This document shows positions 23,931 through 32,283 of a stretch of 64,000 bases of DNA, piece by piece. The first letter of the stretch is position 1. The number at the start of each line of letters is the position of its first letter. Below the pieces are notes generated by a model that worked only from the letters and a program-made list of their open reading frames with translations, did not search any database and had not been told where the DNA came from. The DNA is from Natronorubrum aibiense (GTDB taxonomy: Archaea > Halobacteriota > Halobacteria > Halobacteriales > Natrialbaceae), in NCBI RefSeq assembly GCF_009392895.1, contig NZ_CP045488.1:1612001-1676000 (forward strand), written 5' to 3'. The translations under genes and the position numbers were made by a program.

Positions 23931-25562
23931 TCAGTCCTCGTTCGCGGCTCGGAGCACGTCCGGGACCCACTTCCGGTTCGGATCCTTTGTTCGGTTCATC
24001 CAGTGGATCAGACGACGTCGCATGTCCTGGCGCGTCTCGACGTACTCGGAGTCGTCGATCAGGTTTGTTAGCTCGGAAGGATCTGCCTCGAGATCGTACA
24101 GTTCGTCGATATCCGGCCCGTTGTAGATGTACTTGTACCGGTCAGTGCGGACCATTCGCTGGGTGTAGAGGCCGAACTCGTCGCCGTGGTACTGGGCGAA
24201 GATCGAACTGGGCCAGAAGTTTGATTTGCCGACGTTGCCGTTAGTTATGTTTATGTCCTTTGGAGACTTCCTCTTGCGCTTGAGAAACGGCACGAGACTC
24301 CGCGAAGTAAATTTCCCGTACTCTTGGGCTTCGAATTTTTCAGGAATCTCATCGATCTCCGCCATCTCGAGAAACGTCGCCGTGAGGTCGTGCAGATGGA
24401 CGGGTTTATCGATGGTCCGTTCTTCCTGCTCTGTTTCTACACATGTTCCCGAATTGGTTTCTCCTTCTTTGTCCATATACTTCGGCCAGTACACCTGCAG
24501 CGGGATTCGATAGGTATCGTCGTACATCAGCGGCCCCTTGTTGAACTGCCGGTGGCCGCCGGCGAAGTCGCCGTGATCCGACGCGTGAACGACGATCGTC
24601 TCGTGGAGACCGTGTTCCTCGAGCGCCTTGCGGATTCGTCCCAACTGATCATCGATAAGGGTGACAAAAGCTCGATACTTCGCGATGGCCTCCGCCCAGA
24701 GGTCCCAGTCGAACTCGGCGACGCCACGGTAAAAGAGGTAGCTCTTCTGGACGCTCGGCTTGTTTTCGTAGGATTCGTTGTAGTTTTTGAGTCGTTTGAT
24801 ATTATTGGGATCATACATCGAAGCATACGGGTCGGGGTCGGGTCGACAGACTTCGTCCGGGTCAGGTGCATCGTCGGGAACGACGTAGGGATGGTGTGGA
24901 CCGTAGAAGTCGGTCCGGTGGAAAAACGGTTTGTCTCGCTGCCCGGTTGCATACTCCTCGATCGCCTCGATGGTTCGCTCGGCGATGAACCAGGCGCGGG
25001 TGTCTTCGACGTCAATCGGCGCTTTCGCCGCGACGAGCGTCCCTTGGCTGTCGTCACGCGGGTCGCCGTGGGTGTAGATCTCTTCCTCGAGGTCGACGTC
25101 CTCGACTGGAACGCCGCGTTTCCGCCGGTACTCGCGAAACGCCTCGTCGATGTCGTCGTGATGACGGTCGCTGCCGCCGAGATACGAGAACCCGAAGTCC
25201 TCCGGCGTCTGGTCGTTGCCGACGTGCCACTTGCCGATGTAGCTCAACATGTAGCCGTTCTCGGCCAGGATCTCCGAAAAAGTTGGAATGCCATCCGGCA
25301 GGTTCGGCTGAATCGAGTCGGCTTCGTGGCTGTTGTTCAACATCCCGTGGCTGTGCGGATACCGTCCGGTCAGCAACGATGCGCGGGCGCTCGTACAGAT
25401 GCTGATCGGCGTAAACGCGTGTGTAAAGCGCACTCCGTCCTCCGAGAGCGTATCCATCGCTTTCGTCTCAACTGGTGGGCCATCCGGCGCGGTACAGTCG
25501 TATCGCTCCTGATCCGTGAGCACGAACAGGATGTTCGGTCTCTGAGTATCGGCGTCAGCCAT
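23931..25562 (-). CDS. Sulfatase family hydrolase
   Basis: 543 residues, alkaline-phosphatase-superfamily sulfatase. PNILFVLTDQERYD gives the first metal aspartate; ICTSARASLLTGRYP carries the formylglycine cysteine (Cys56) with CTSAR in place of the commoner CTPSR; YIGKWHVG and VVHASDHGDFAGGHR supply the later active-site residues. The C-terminal region ends RKWVPDVLRAANED. No signal peptide, so cytoplasmic. It needs a formylglycine-generating or anaerobic maturase, not seen here. The stretch around 24230-24500 is AT-richer than its surroundings, hinting at foreign origin. Substrate unknown (sulfated glycans are an option). Confidence 0.9.
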   Translation of the reverse strand: MADADTQRPNILFVLTDQERYDCTAPDGPPVETKAMDTLSEDGVRFTHAFTPISICTSARASLLTGRYPHSHGMLNNSHEADSIQPNLPDGIPTFSEILAENGYMLSYIGKWHVGNDQTPEDFGFSYLGGSDRHHDDIDEAFREYRRKRGVPVEDVDLEEEIYTHGDPRDDSQGTLVAAKAPIDVEDTRAWFIAERTIEAIEEYATGQRDKPFFHRTDFYGPHHPYVVPDDAPDPDEVCRPDPDPYASMYDPNNIKRLKNYNESYENKPSVQKSYLFYRGVAEFDWDLWAEAIAKYRAFVTLIDDQLGRIRKALEEHGLHETIVVHASDHGDFAGGHRQFNKGPLMYDDTYRIPLQVYWPKYMDKEGETNSGTCVETEQEERTIDKPVHLHDLTATFLEMAEIDEIPEKFEAQEYGKFTSRSLVPFLKRKRKSPKDINITNGNVGKSNFWPSSIFAQYHGDEFGLYTQRMVRTDRYKYIYNGPDIDELYDLEADPSELTNLIDDSEYVETRQDMRRRLIHWMNRTKDPNRKWVPDVLRAANED

Positions 25563-25624
25563 CGACCGTCGTACACCGACGCCGTAGTTAATGCTGGGGC
25601 CTGCTGTGGATTCGACGCGACCGA

Positions 25625-26434
25625 TCAGTCAGTTCCTGCTGCCGACGACTCGAGTGCTGCCTCGACTCCCTGCCGGTCCTCGACGAGTTCTTTCAGCCGC
25701 TGGACGAACCGCGCGGCCGGAGCACCGTCGACGACGTCGTGGTCGAACGTCACCGTGAGATCGAGGTACTCGCGGGGTTCGACAGTCCCGTCGACGATGC
25801 CTGGCTTCCGTTCGATGCCACCGACTGTCAGCTGTAGCGAGTAGTTCGTCGGACTGATCCCCCAGCCACCGCCCGTGCCGAACATCCCGACGGACGTTAC
25901 GGCGACGGTTCCTGCAATCCGTTTCCAGCGCCGAGGAAAGAACTGGGGCAGCCGCCAGAACAGCCGTCGAACGGGGCCAGGGAGTCGAAGACCCAGAGAC
26001 GCCAACTTGGACTGTCGCCCCTCGTCGGGATCGCGCTGGGCGGTGCGAATCTCGTCGTGAATCGATCGTAACGACCGCCGATTTGCTGCCCTGATCACGT
26101 GTGGGACGCCGGTTTGTACGCCGTCGACCTGCGTTTCGACGATGACCATCACGTCGACGTCGTCGAACCGAACGATTCGTCCCCGCCAGTCGCGGTACGA
26201 CTGGAGCGTGGGGTGGTCCTCGAGGGCTTGCGACAGACAATAAACCAGAAACGCCGTGAACGAAAGCTGCTCTCCGCGTTCGGTTTCCCCGGTCCGGATG
26301 CGCTGCCGCACCTCGGTAACGTCGAACTCGACGAGTCCGTGGACGACGCTCCGTCTGCCGGCCGCTCGCATGTAGTCAACGGTCCCGCGGCGCTGGATCG
26401 GGAACGACTCGACTGGCTCTCCTCGGTCGGTCAT
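25625..26434 (-). CDS. Stand-alone 2-oxo acid dehydrogenase E2 catalytic-domain protein
   Basis: 269 residues, starting at MTDRGEPVESF (26434). The chloramphenicol-acetyltransferase-like E2 catalytic fold is recognised from HGLVEFDVTEVRQ, SFTAFLVYCLSQALEDHPTLQSYRD, VPHVIRAANRRSL and the active-site motif His232-Asp-Val-Val-Asp236-Gly. There is no lipoyl domain and no E1/E3-binding domain, and no E1 or E3 gene nearby. The FPRRWKRIAGTVAVTSVGMFGTGG segment matches lone E2-like proteins in actinobacteria and archaea. It may be an acyltransferase of unknown acceptor. Downstream of hisS on the same strand, 75 bp apart. Confidence 0.85.
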   Translation of the reverse strand: MTDRGEPVESFPIQRRGTVDYMRAAGRRSVVHGLVEFDVTEVRQRIRTGETERGEQLSFTAFLVYCLSQALEDHPTLQSYRDWRGRIVRFDDVDVMVIVETQVDGVQTGVPHVIRAANRRSLRSIHDEIRTAQRDPDEGRQSKLASLGLRLPGPVRRLFWRLPQFFPRRWKRIAGTVAVTSVGMFGTGGGWGISPTNYSLQLTVGGIERKPGIVDGTVEPREYLDLTVTFDHDVVDGAPAARFVQRLKELVEDRQGVEAALESSAAGTD

Positions 26435-26509
26435 GGGCGAGATAGCCCGACGAAGGGCAAACGTCTTTGCCCGCAATGGATCGCTCGAGGCCGGTCGAAA
26501 CGAGAATCT

Positions 26510-27808
26510 CTACTCGAGGTCGTCGAACGTCGGTCGCTCGAGGTCGCCGGGGAACGAGTCGACCGGAACCTGCGTCTGGTCGCCGGATTCCATGTCCTTG
26601 ATCGTCACCTCGTCGTTCTCTAGGTCCTGCTCGCCGACGATGACGACCGTCTCGGCGTTGATCGAGTCGGCGTAGTTGAGTTGCGCGCCAAAGGAGCGGC
26701 CGGCGACGTCGGTTTCGACGACGTGGCCACGGTCGCGGAGATCGCGAACGATCCGGGCCGCTTCGGACCGCGTGTCGCCGATCTGGAGGACGTAGTAGTC
26801 GGTCGTCACTTCCTCCTCGGGCCAGACGCCCGCGCGCTGCATCAGGAGGGGCAGGGTCGCGTGGCCCGGGGCGACGCCGACCGCGGGCGTCGGCTGGCCG
26901 CCGAAGCCTTCGATGAGGTCGTCGTAGCGGCCGCCGCCGAAGATCGACCGCGAGACCTCACCCGCGGAGTCGAAACACTCGAAGACGACGCCGGTGTAGT
27001 AATCGAGTCCGCGCGCGGTCTCGAGCGAGATCGTACAGTACTCGCGTGCGCCGAAATCGTCGGCGGCCGCGAGGACGTTCTGGAGGTTCTCGACGGCTGC
27101 CGTGACGCGCTCGGTGTCGGCGAATGCCTTGACTTCCTCGAGGTCGCCGCCGGCGATGAGATCGGCGAACTCGACGGCTTGATCTGCCGTCAGGCCGGCA
27201 CCGATCAGCAGGTCGTGGTACTCGACCTGTGAGATCTTGTCGGACTTGTCGACGGCCCGAATCGCCGCTTCGGTGTCGACGTCGGCCTCGTAGCTCTCGA
27301 GGACGCCCTCCAGAATGTCTCGGTGGGAGATGCGGAACTCGAAGTGCTCGCCGGTCAGTCCCAGCCCGGTCAGTGCGTCGGCGGCCCAGGCGAGGATTTC
27401 GGCGTCGGCTTCGGGCTCGCTCGAGCCGAAGATGTCGACGTTGGTCTGGTAGAACTCCCGCTGGCGGCCCTGCTGGACCTGCTCGTAGCGCCAGAACGGC
27501 CGCGTCGAGAACCACTTGATCGGCTTCGAGAGCGCCTGTTGTTTGGCGACGACCATCCGCGCGACCGTTGGCGTCAGTTCCGGCGTGAGCGTGACGTGTC
27601 GTCCGCCCTGATCTTCGAAGGAGTAGAGTTCGTCGACGATGTCGTCACCGCTCTTGTCGGTCCACATCTCTGCCCGCTCGAGTGCGGGGGTACCGATCTC
27701 GCGGAAGCCGTAGCTGCGGGCTGTGTCCTCTAAGGTGTCGATGGTCGCCCGTCTGGCGGCCATCTCTCCGGGATAGAAGTCACGAAAACCCTTGATGCCG
27801 TCGTACAT
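26510..27808 (-). CDS. hisS: Histidyl-tRNA synthetase
   Basis: 432 residues, class II synthetase. Motif 1 region GFRDFYPGEMAARR, motif 2 FSTRPFWRYEQVQQGRQREFYQTNVDIFG, histidine-specific motif ARGLDYYTGVVFE, motif 3 GGGRYDDLIEGFGGQPTPAVGVAPG, and C-terminal anticodon-binding domain from about residue 330 (YYVLQIGDT...GEQDLENDEVTIKDM). All present, full length. It charges tRNA-His. It is followed on the same strand by the E2-like gene and preceded by the PP-loop ATPase. Confidence 0.97.
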   Translation of the reverse strand: MYDGIKGFRDFYPGEMAARRATIDTLEDTARSYGFREIGTPALERAEMWTDKSGDDIVDELYSFEDQGGRHVTLTPELTPTVARMVVAKQQALSKPIKWFSTRPFWRYEQVQQGRQREFYQTNVDIFGSSEPEADAEILAWAADALTGLGLTGEHFEFRISHRDILEGVLESYEADVDTEAAIRAVDKSDKISQVEYHDLLIGAGLTADQAVEFADLIAGGDLEEVKAFADTERVTAAVENLQNVLAAADDFGAREYCTISLETARGLDYYTGVVFECFDSAGEVSRSIFGGGRYDDLIEGFGGQPTPAVGVAPGHATLPLLMQRAGVWPEEEVTTDYYVLQIGDTRSEAARIVRDLRDRGHVVETDVAGRSFGAQLNYADSINAETVVIVGEQDLENDEVTIKDMESGDQTQVPVDSFPGDLERPTFDDLE

Positions 27809-27894
27809 GACCCAGTATTGGTGGACGGCGAACTTCTATCCTGTTATTTATTGCGTGGTGGGCGCCCGTCGCCCAGTGCGTGGCCGCGTCGCGC

Positions 27895-28491
27895 TCAGCC
27901 GCGGTGGACGCCAGTCACGTACGTCTGGTCGTGGTCCGGGAATAGATCCCCGATCGCTGCTGGCCCGTCTTTTTCGGCGATAAGCGCCCGCAGTTCCGCC
28001 TCGTAGTCGGCCCGATCGATCTCCTCGCTCGGGCCGGCGGTCACCTCGAGTCGATCCTCGACCAACCGGTCGACGGCGGTGCGACCGAATCCCGACAGCG
28101 GCGCGATGTAGTCGACGTCGTGGCGGTCCTCGAGACTCTGGGCTTGCGCTCGCGAGACCGTTGGGACGCGATCGTCGCGCCGGGTCCCGTCGGCGATCGC
28201 GTCGAACTCCTGTCGGGCCAGTCGCTCGAGGGCGTGGTGGTGAATCTCCTGGATGCCGTTTCTGGGGAAGCCGTCCTCGCGAATCCGAGTGACGGCGTCA
28301 TGAGCGACGTCGGGGTCCAGCTCGAGTCGGTCGAACGCAAAGCCGGTTGCCTCAGCAGTCTCGCGGGCGTGTTTCCAGTCGTCGGTGATACCGAAGTGGG
28401 CCGTCACGAGCGTGACATCGTAGAACTCCTCTAGGAGAAGCGCCGCGAGCGTCGAATCCTTGCCGCCGCTGTAAAGCACGCCGAGCTCCAT
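27895..28491 (-). CDS. PP-loop ATPase (DUF7411/alpha-hydrolase type)
   Basis: 198 residues. The PP-loop SGGKDS at residues 8-13 binds ATP pyrophosphate; AHFGITDDWKHARETAEA follows and GIQEIHHHALERLA and IADGTRRDDRVPTVSR complete the adenine nucleotide alpha-hydrolase fold. Related to diphthine-ammonia ligase and tRNA-modifying PP-loop enzymes, but shorter; substrate unknown. It starts at the ATG that overlaps the PDCD5 stop (TAATG), so the two are coupled. The PDCD5-S19e context points to translation or tRNA modification. Confidence 0.85.
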   Translation of the reverse strand: MELGVLYSGGKDSTLAALLLEEFYDVTLVTAHFGITDDWKHARETAEATGFAFDRLELDPDVAHDAVTRIREDGFPRNGIQEIHHHALERLARQEFDAIADGTRRDDRVPTVSRAQAQSLEDRHDVDYIAPLSGFGRTAVDRLVEDRLEVTAGPSEEIDRADYEAELRALIAEKDGPAAIGDLFPDHDQTYVTGVHRG

Positions 28492-28841
28492 TAGCGGCGC
28501 TTGATATCGAAGCTCTTCGAATCGGGCTTGAGTTCCTGGAGCAGCTGTTTCATCTTGTCGTCGTCGATCTTGCCCTGAATGCGGCCGCTGCGGGCGAGCG
28601 TGACGACCTGCCGTTCGACCTGTTCGCCGAACTGCGGCTTGCTCATCTTGACCGTGTTGAGCCGCTTGCGGGCGTCGTCGGTGAGGTGCTGCCGCAGGAC
28701 GGCTTGCTTCTGGGCTTCGGCCTGTTGCTGAGCCGCCTCCTGGGAGGCACTGCCTTGCTGGTTTTCGGCCTGTTCCTGGAGCTGTTCCATCTTCTTCTGC
28801 CGGAGTTCCTCGAGTTTCTCCTCGTCGGGTGAACCACTCAT
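28491..28841 (-). CDS. PDCD5-family DNA-binding protein
   Basis: 116 residues. N-terminal Gln/Glu-rich helix ([23 protein letters not shown]), then the conserved core [57 protein letters not shown], which is the TFAR19/PDCD5 three-helix bundle. Archaeal members bind nucleic acid weakly; cellular role uncertain. It sits between ribosomal protein S19e and a PP-loop ATPase, a conserved archaeal arrangement. The stop overlaps the next start by one base. Confidence 0.95.
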   Translation of the reverse strand: MSGSPDEEKLEELRQKKMEQLQEQAENQQGSASQEAAQQQAEAQKQAVLRQHLTDDARKRLNTVKMSKPQFGEQVERQVVTLARSGRIQGKIDDDKMKQLLQELKPDSKSFDIKRR

Positions 28842-28943
28842 AGCTACAGGAGTCTACCGTCGCACGGCGGAAAATGATTACGGACGAACGCGACCACTGA
28901 CGGCTCTCTGCGGTCGTGTCGGCGAGAAAATGGATCCCGTCGT

Positions 28944-29399
28944 CTACGCGTAGCGCTCGAGTTCCGGACGGTCGAGGTCTTCGAGGACTGCGCCGGCGGT
29001 ATCGTCGAGCAGGCTCTGTCCGTCAGCCGTGATGCGTCGCCCCTCCCCTTCGGCGGTCTCGACGAGCCCTTCCTCCTCGAGCTGCTGGAGGATCGTTCGG
29101 ATCAGGTTCTTCGAGCCGTCGGCTCGCTTGTCGGGTGCAACCTGGTAGCGGTTCGAGCCGCCCTTTGCGCCGCCGTACTCCGTCGAGAGTCGCTCGACGC
29201 CGACAGGGCCGCGGTCTGCCACCTTGCGAAGGAGGCTCGCGGCGCGGGTCGCCCAGAACGCCTCCTGCTCTGGTGGGAGTTCGCGATCGACACCGGTCTT
29301 TACGAACTTGCCCCAGTCGGGTTCGTCGAGTCGGTCCTCGAGTTCGTCGGCGAGCGCCTCGATGAGGTCGTCCGCCGGAACGTCGTACATCGTAGCCAT
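28944..29399 (-). CDS. rps19e: Ribosomal protein S19e
   Basis: 151 residues from MATMYDVPADDLI (29399). WGKFVKTGVDRELPPEQEAFWATRAASLLRKVADRGPVGVERLSTEYGG, then NLIRTILQQLEEEGLVE and RRITADGQSLLD, are standard S19e sequence. Archaeal/eukaryotic-specific small-subunit protein of the 30S head. Same-strand upstream neighbour of PDCD5 (102 bp apart). Full length. Confidence 0.97.
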   Translation of the reverse strand: MATMYDVPADDLIEALADELEDRLDEPDWGKFVKTGVDRELPPEQEAFWATRAASLLRKVADRGPVGVERLSTEYGGAKGGSNRYQVAPDKRADGSKNLIRTILQQLEEEGLVETAEGEGRRITADGQSLLDDTAGAVLEDLDRPELERYA

Positions 29400-29522
29400 T
29401 GGCGTGTGGTTCCCGTCCGCGGCATTTAAGAGCATCGTATCGGCGCCAGCGTTCGCGTCACCGACCCGCACTCCGCCGCGTCGGCCCGTATCGTTTTTCG
29501 TCCTCGACTCGAAACGAGGGGC

Positions 29523-30410
29523 ATGGACGAACGCGCCGCTCTGGCGCTCTTAGCGAACGAACTCGACGCTGCCGGCGACGACGCGGCCATCATCGACGGC
29601 CTCGTGATCACGACTGATATGCTCCACGACCGGACGGATTTCCCGGATGGAACGACCCGTTACACCGCGGGCTGGCGAGCTGTCGGCGCGTCGCTGTCGG
29701 ACGTGGCAGCGATGGGTGCCGAGGCGACCGCGGCCGTCGCAGTCTACGCGGCCCCCGAATTCGATCCTGAGGAACTGCTCGCGTTCGTACGCGGTGCACG
29801 CGACGTCTGTGAGCGCGTCGACGCCGAGTACGTCGGCGGCGACCTCGACGGCCACCAGGAGTTTACGGTGACGACGACGGCGATCGGCCGCACCGACGAC
29901 CCCGTTCTCCGAAGCGGTGCTCGCCTCGGCGATTGCCTCTGTGTGACGGGCACGCTCGGGCGCAGCGCAGCCGCACTCGAGTACTTCGAGCGCAGCCGCG
30001 ACGACGCGGCCCTCGAGCGAGCGAACGAGCTGTTTCGGTTCGAGCCGCGCGTCGCGGCCGGCCGGGTGCTTGCTTCCCACGCGACGGCGATGATGGACTC
30101 GAGCGACGGGCTCGCCCGCTCGCTGCATCAGCTTGCCGACGCCAGCGACTGCGGCTTCGCGGTCGACGCCGATCAGGTACCGATTGCCGACGCCCTCCGC
30201 GAGGTGGCACCTGACGCGGCCCTCGAGCGAGCGACGACCTTCGGCGAGGACTTCGAACTCGTCGTCACGCTGCCCGAATCCGCACTCGAGGCCGTTCGCT
30301 CGTCGATCGACGTCGAGCTATCGGTGGTCGGGCGGGTGACGGATCCCGAACACGGAATCACGTTCGGCGGCGAGCCGCTTGCCGACCGTGGCTACACGCA
30401 CGGCGATTGA
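29523..30410 (+). CDS. thiL: Thiamine-monophosphate kinase
   Basis: 295 residues. N-terminal ATP-binding half of the PurM/ThiL fold: DDAAIIDGLVITTDMLHDRTDFP, WRAVGASLSDVAAMGAEA, GGDLDGHQEFTVTTTAIG; C-terminal half with GARLGDCLCVTGTLGRSAAALE, MMDSSDGLARSLHQLA and EDFELVVTLP. It phosphorylates thiamine monophosphate to the diphosphate cofactor using ATP. Its end lies 15 bp from the convergent site-2 protease gene. Confidence 0.95.
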   Translation: MDERAALALLANELDAAGDDAAIIDGLVITTDMLHDRTDFPDGTTRYTAGWRAVGASLSDVAAMGAEATAAVAVYAAPEFDPEELLAFVRGARDVCERVDAEYVGGDLDGHQEFTVTTTAIGRTDDPVLRSGARLGDCLCVTGTLGRSAAALEYFERSRDDAALERANELFRFEPRVAAGRVLASHATAMMDSSDGLARSLHQLADASDCGFAVDADQVPIADALREVAPDAALERATTFGEDFELVVTLPESALEAVRSSIDVELSVVGRVTDPEHGITFGGEPLADRGYTHGD

Positions 30411-30425
30411 CGGTCGTCAGAATCG

Positions 30426-31589
30426 CTACTGGATGAGTTCGATCGGCACTGGCATGAAACAGAGCAGTCCGAGCCCAAAGGTCACGACCCCGACCACGAA
30501 TCGCCACGTTCCCAGTCGTCCTTCGGCGACCGGATGGGCCGCGCCGGCGGACGCGAGGACCATCGTCAGGATCCCCCAGAACACCCAGATGAACACCGTC
30601 TGGAGGCCGTAGCCGTCGACGTAGTAGAGGTAGGCCGCGAGGCCGAACAACACGGCCGGGACGAGCGCGCTGATCGTCTCGTGGAACTCGCCGGTCATCG
30701 CCCGAAGAATGTGGCCACCGTCGAGTTGACCGACGGGAATCAGGTTGAGGAAGGTGACGAACATGCCGACCCAGGCCCCGATGACGACCGGGTTGATGTT
30801 TCGCGTCGGGTCGTCGCTGTACAGTGGCTGGTCGACCGCCGCCGCGAGCAACTCAAGCAGCGGCGGAATCCCCAGCCGAAGCCCGCCCGCGTCGGACTGC
30901 TGCATAAGTGACTCGGGCACGGTCACCGGCGGGAGATGCAGGCCGATCACGGCCACGACGACCGTCGCCACCAGTCCGGCCAGCGGGCCGGCGACGCCGA
31001 TGTCGAACAGCGCTTTTCGGTTCGGCATTCGCCCCTTGAGCTTGATCACGGCCCCCATCGTCCCGATGATCGTGGGTACGGGCAGAAAGTACGGCAGCGA
31101 GGCGTCGACCTCGTGATACCGGCTCATCACGTAGTGGCCGAGTTCGTGAATGCCGAGCACCGAGAGGATCGCGAGCGAAAACGGCCAGGCGTGGATGATC
31201 GTCGCCGGGTCGGCGAACGGATCGATCGACGGATACCACCACAGGGCACCGACGAACAGCGTCGAGAAGATCGTCGCAGCGAGCAGGAGGATGTTCGTCC
31301 ACGGAATCGTCTCGATACCGAGACTGATCGGCTCGGCGACGAGGACGTACTCGCCGTAGCGTCTCGTCAACTGGAGTTCGTAGCCGGCCTCCCGAAACGC
31401 GGGCCACAGCTCTTGCATCGCCTGCTCGGGATGCATCCGTGGGTCGCCGTAGTACACCAGTCGGTCGCCCTCGGACCGAACCTCGTAGATCGCAAACACC
31501 GACTCGACGCGCTCGAGCGGCGGCCCGTCCTCGAGTGACGGCCCGCTCGAGCGCGACGGTCCGAATCCGGGCGATTCGACGTCGTCCAT
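30426..31589 (-). CDS. Site-2 protease family membrane metalloprotease (M50)
   Basis: 387 residues. A soluble N-terminal part of about 100 residues (EVRSEGDRLVYYGDP, ELWPAFREAGYELQL) precedes about seven membrane helices. The zinc site HELGH lies in the helix after LSVLGIHELG, and the third ligand is in LIPVGQLDGGHIL. VPTIIGTMGAVIKLKGRMPNRKALFDIGVAGP is the conserved S2P core. No PDZ domain. It is close to plant EGY-type and haloarchaeal S2P proteases that cut membrane substrates such as anti-sigma-like factors; the target is unknown. Confidence 0.92.
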   Translation of the reverse strand: MDDVESPGFGPSRSSGPSLEDGPPLERVESVFAIYEVRSEGDRLVYYGDPRMHPEQAMQELWPAFREAGYELQLTRRYGEYVLVAEPISLGIETIPWTNILLLAATIFSTLFVGALWWYPSIDPFADPATIIHAWPFSLAILSVLGIHELGHYVMSRYHEVDASLPYFLPVPTIIGTMGAVIKLKGRMPNRKALFDIGVAGPLAGLVATVVVAVIGLHLPPVTVPESLMQQSDAGGLRLGIPPLLELLAAAVDQPLYSDDPTRNINPVVIGAWVGMFVTFLNLIPVGQLDGGHILRAMTGEFHETISALVPAVLFGLAAYLYYVDGYGLQTVFIWVFWGILTMVLASAGAAHPVAEGRLGTWRFVVGVVTFGLGLLCFMPVPIELIQ

Positions 31590-31732
31590 TACTTGCTATT
31601 CAGGGATCACGCCGTATAAATCGACTGTCGTCGGAAGGGTGCATTGCTATCCACTCGACGCCGGCTATCGAGAGAATCCTGATTACGGCGACCGTGTTTC
31701 TAACTGTGTATCACACACCACACGACTGATGT

Positions 31733-31972
31733 TCAGACGGGTTCGACACGCCACGTGGTCGCGCTCGTGTATGACCACTTCTCGATCTCGAGGTCGGTCG
31801 CCGACTCCGAGAGCTTGACCATCAGCGCGCCGATCTCTTTTGGGGACATGCCGACTTCATCCGCGATGAACTTGCCTTTGAAGTACAGTTCGCCGTCCTC
31901 TGCGCGGTTGCGCAGGTAGCGCTTCAGGCGGTGTTCTTTGCTTTCCGTGGAGGGTTGGGCTGTGGTGCTCAT
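31733..31972 (-). CDS. DUF7123 small winged-helix-like protein
   Basis: 79 residues from MSTTAQPSTESKE (31972). After a polar lead, HRLKRYLRNRAEDGELYFKGKFIADEVGMSPKEIGALMVKLSESATDLEIEKWSYTSATTWRVEP is the haloarchaeal DUF7123 sequence, a compact helix-turn-helix type fold. A TATA sequence (CCTTTATAAC on the minus strand, 32001-32010) sits about 30 bp upstream, giving a very short leader; a second TATA and a palindrome lie further upstream (32094-32125). Probably a transcription regulator, by fold and size. Confidence 0.88.
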   Translation of the reverse strand: MSTTAQPSTESKEHRLKRYLRNRAEDGELYFKGKFIADEVGMSPKEIGALMVKLSESATDLEIEKWSYTSATTWRVEPV

Positions 31973-32283
31973 CGACAGTCGTTCATTGTGGGGGATATCT
32001 GTTATAAAGGATGGATGGTTAGCGGCGTTTCGTTTGTGTTCAACTATTTGGGGGGTCCCGATTGTTTCACCCGTGTTTACCACATCCCTTATTACTGTTT
32101 CAGAAACAGTTAGACGTTTTATAACCCTTTCTAACGTGTTATCTGTGATCAGCGATCCGCAACCGGCAGAACATCATCGTTCTACTCGCGACCGATATTT
32201 CAAACTTTATATTCTCGAATATATCGTCTGACGGGCTGGGTCGGCAGGGCAATGGCGCCTCGGATCGTGTCATCGCGTCCGTC
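31973..32283. other. AT-rich intergenic region with two leftward promoters and a palindrome
   Basis: 311 bp, much AT-richer than the surroundings. It carries two minus-strand TATA boxes (32001-32009 and 32117-32125) facing the DUF7123 gene and the 17-bp palindrome at 32094-32110. The rest (32130-32283) shows an AT-rich run ATTTCAAACTTTATATTCTCGAATATATCG but no gene or RNA that I can recognise. Confidence 0.55.
32094..32125 (-). promoter_or_regulatory. 17-bp perfect palindrome next to a TATA box upstream of the DUF7123 gene
   Basis: ACTGTTTC-A-GAAACAGT at 32094-32110 is a perfect 8-1-8 inverted repeat. On the minus strand GTTATAAAA (32117-32125) lies just upstream, so transcription would begin at about 32094, right on the palindrome. 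That is the classic place for a repressor. A related half (ATTGTTTCAC) lies at 32061-32070. Confidence 0.55.

Noticed and set aside
24324-25844. 506-codon antisense frame opposite the sulfatase
   Set aside because: Only valine-rich shadow sequence; the sulfatase frame has all active-site motifs.
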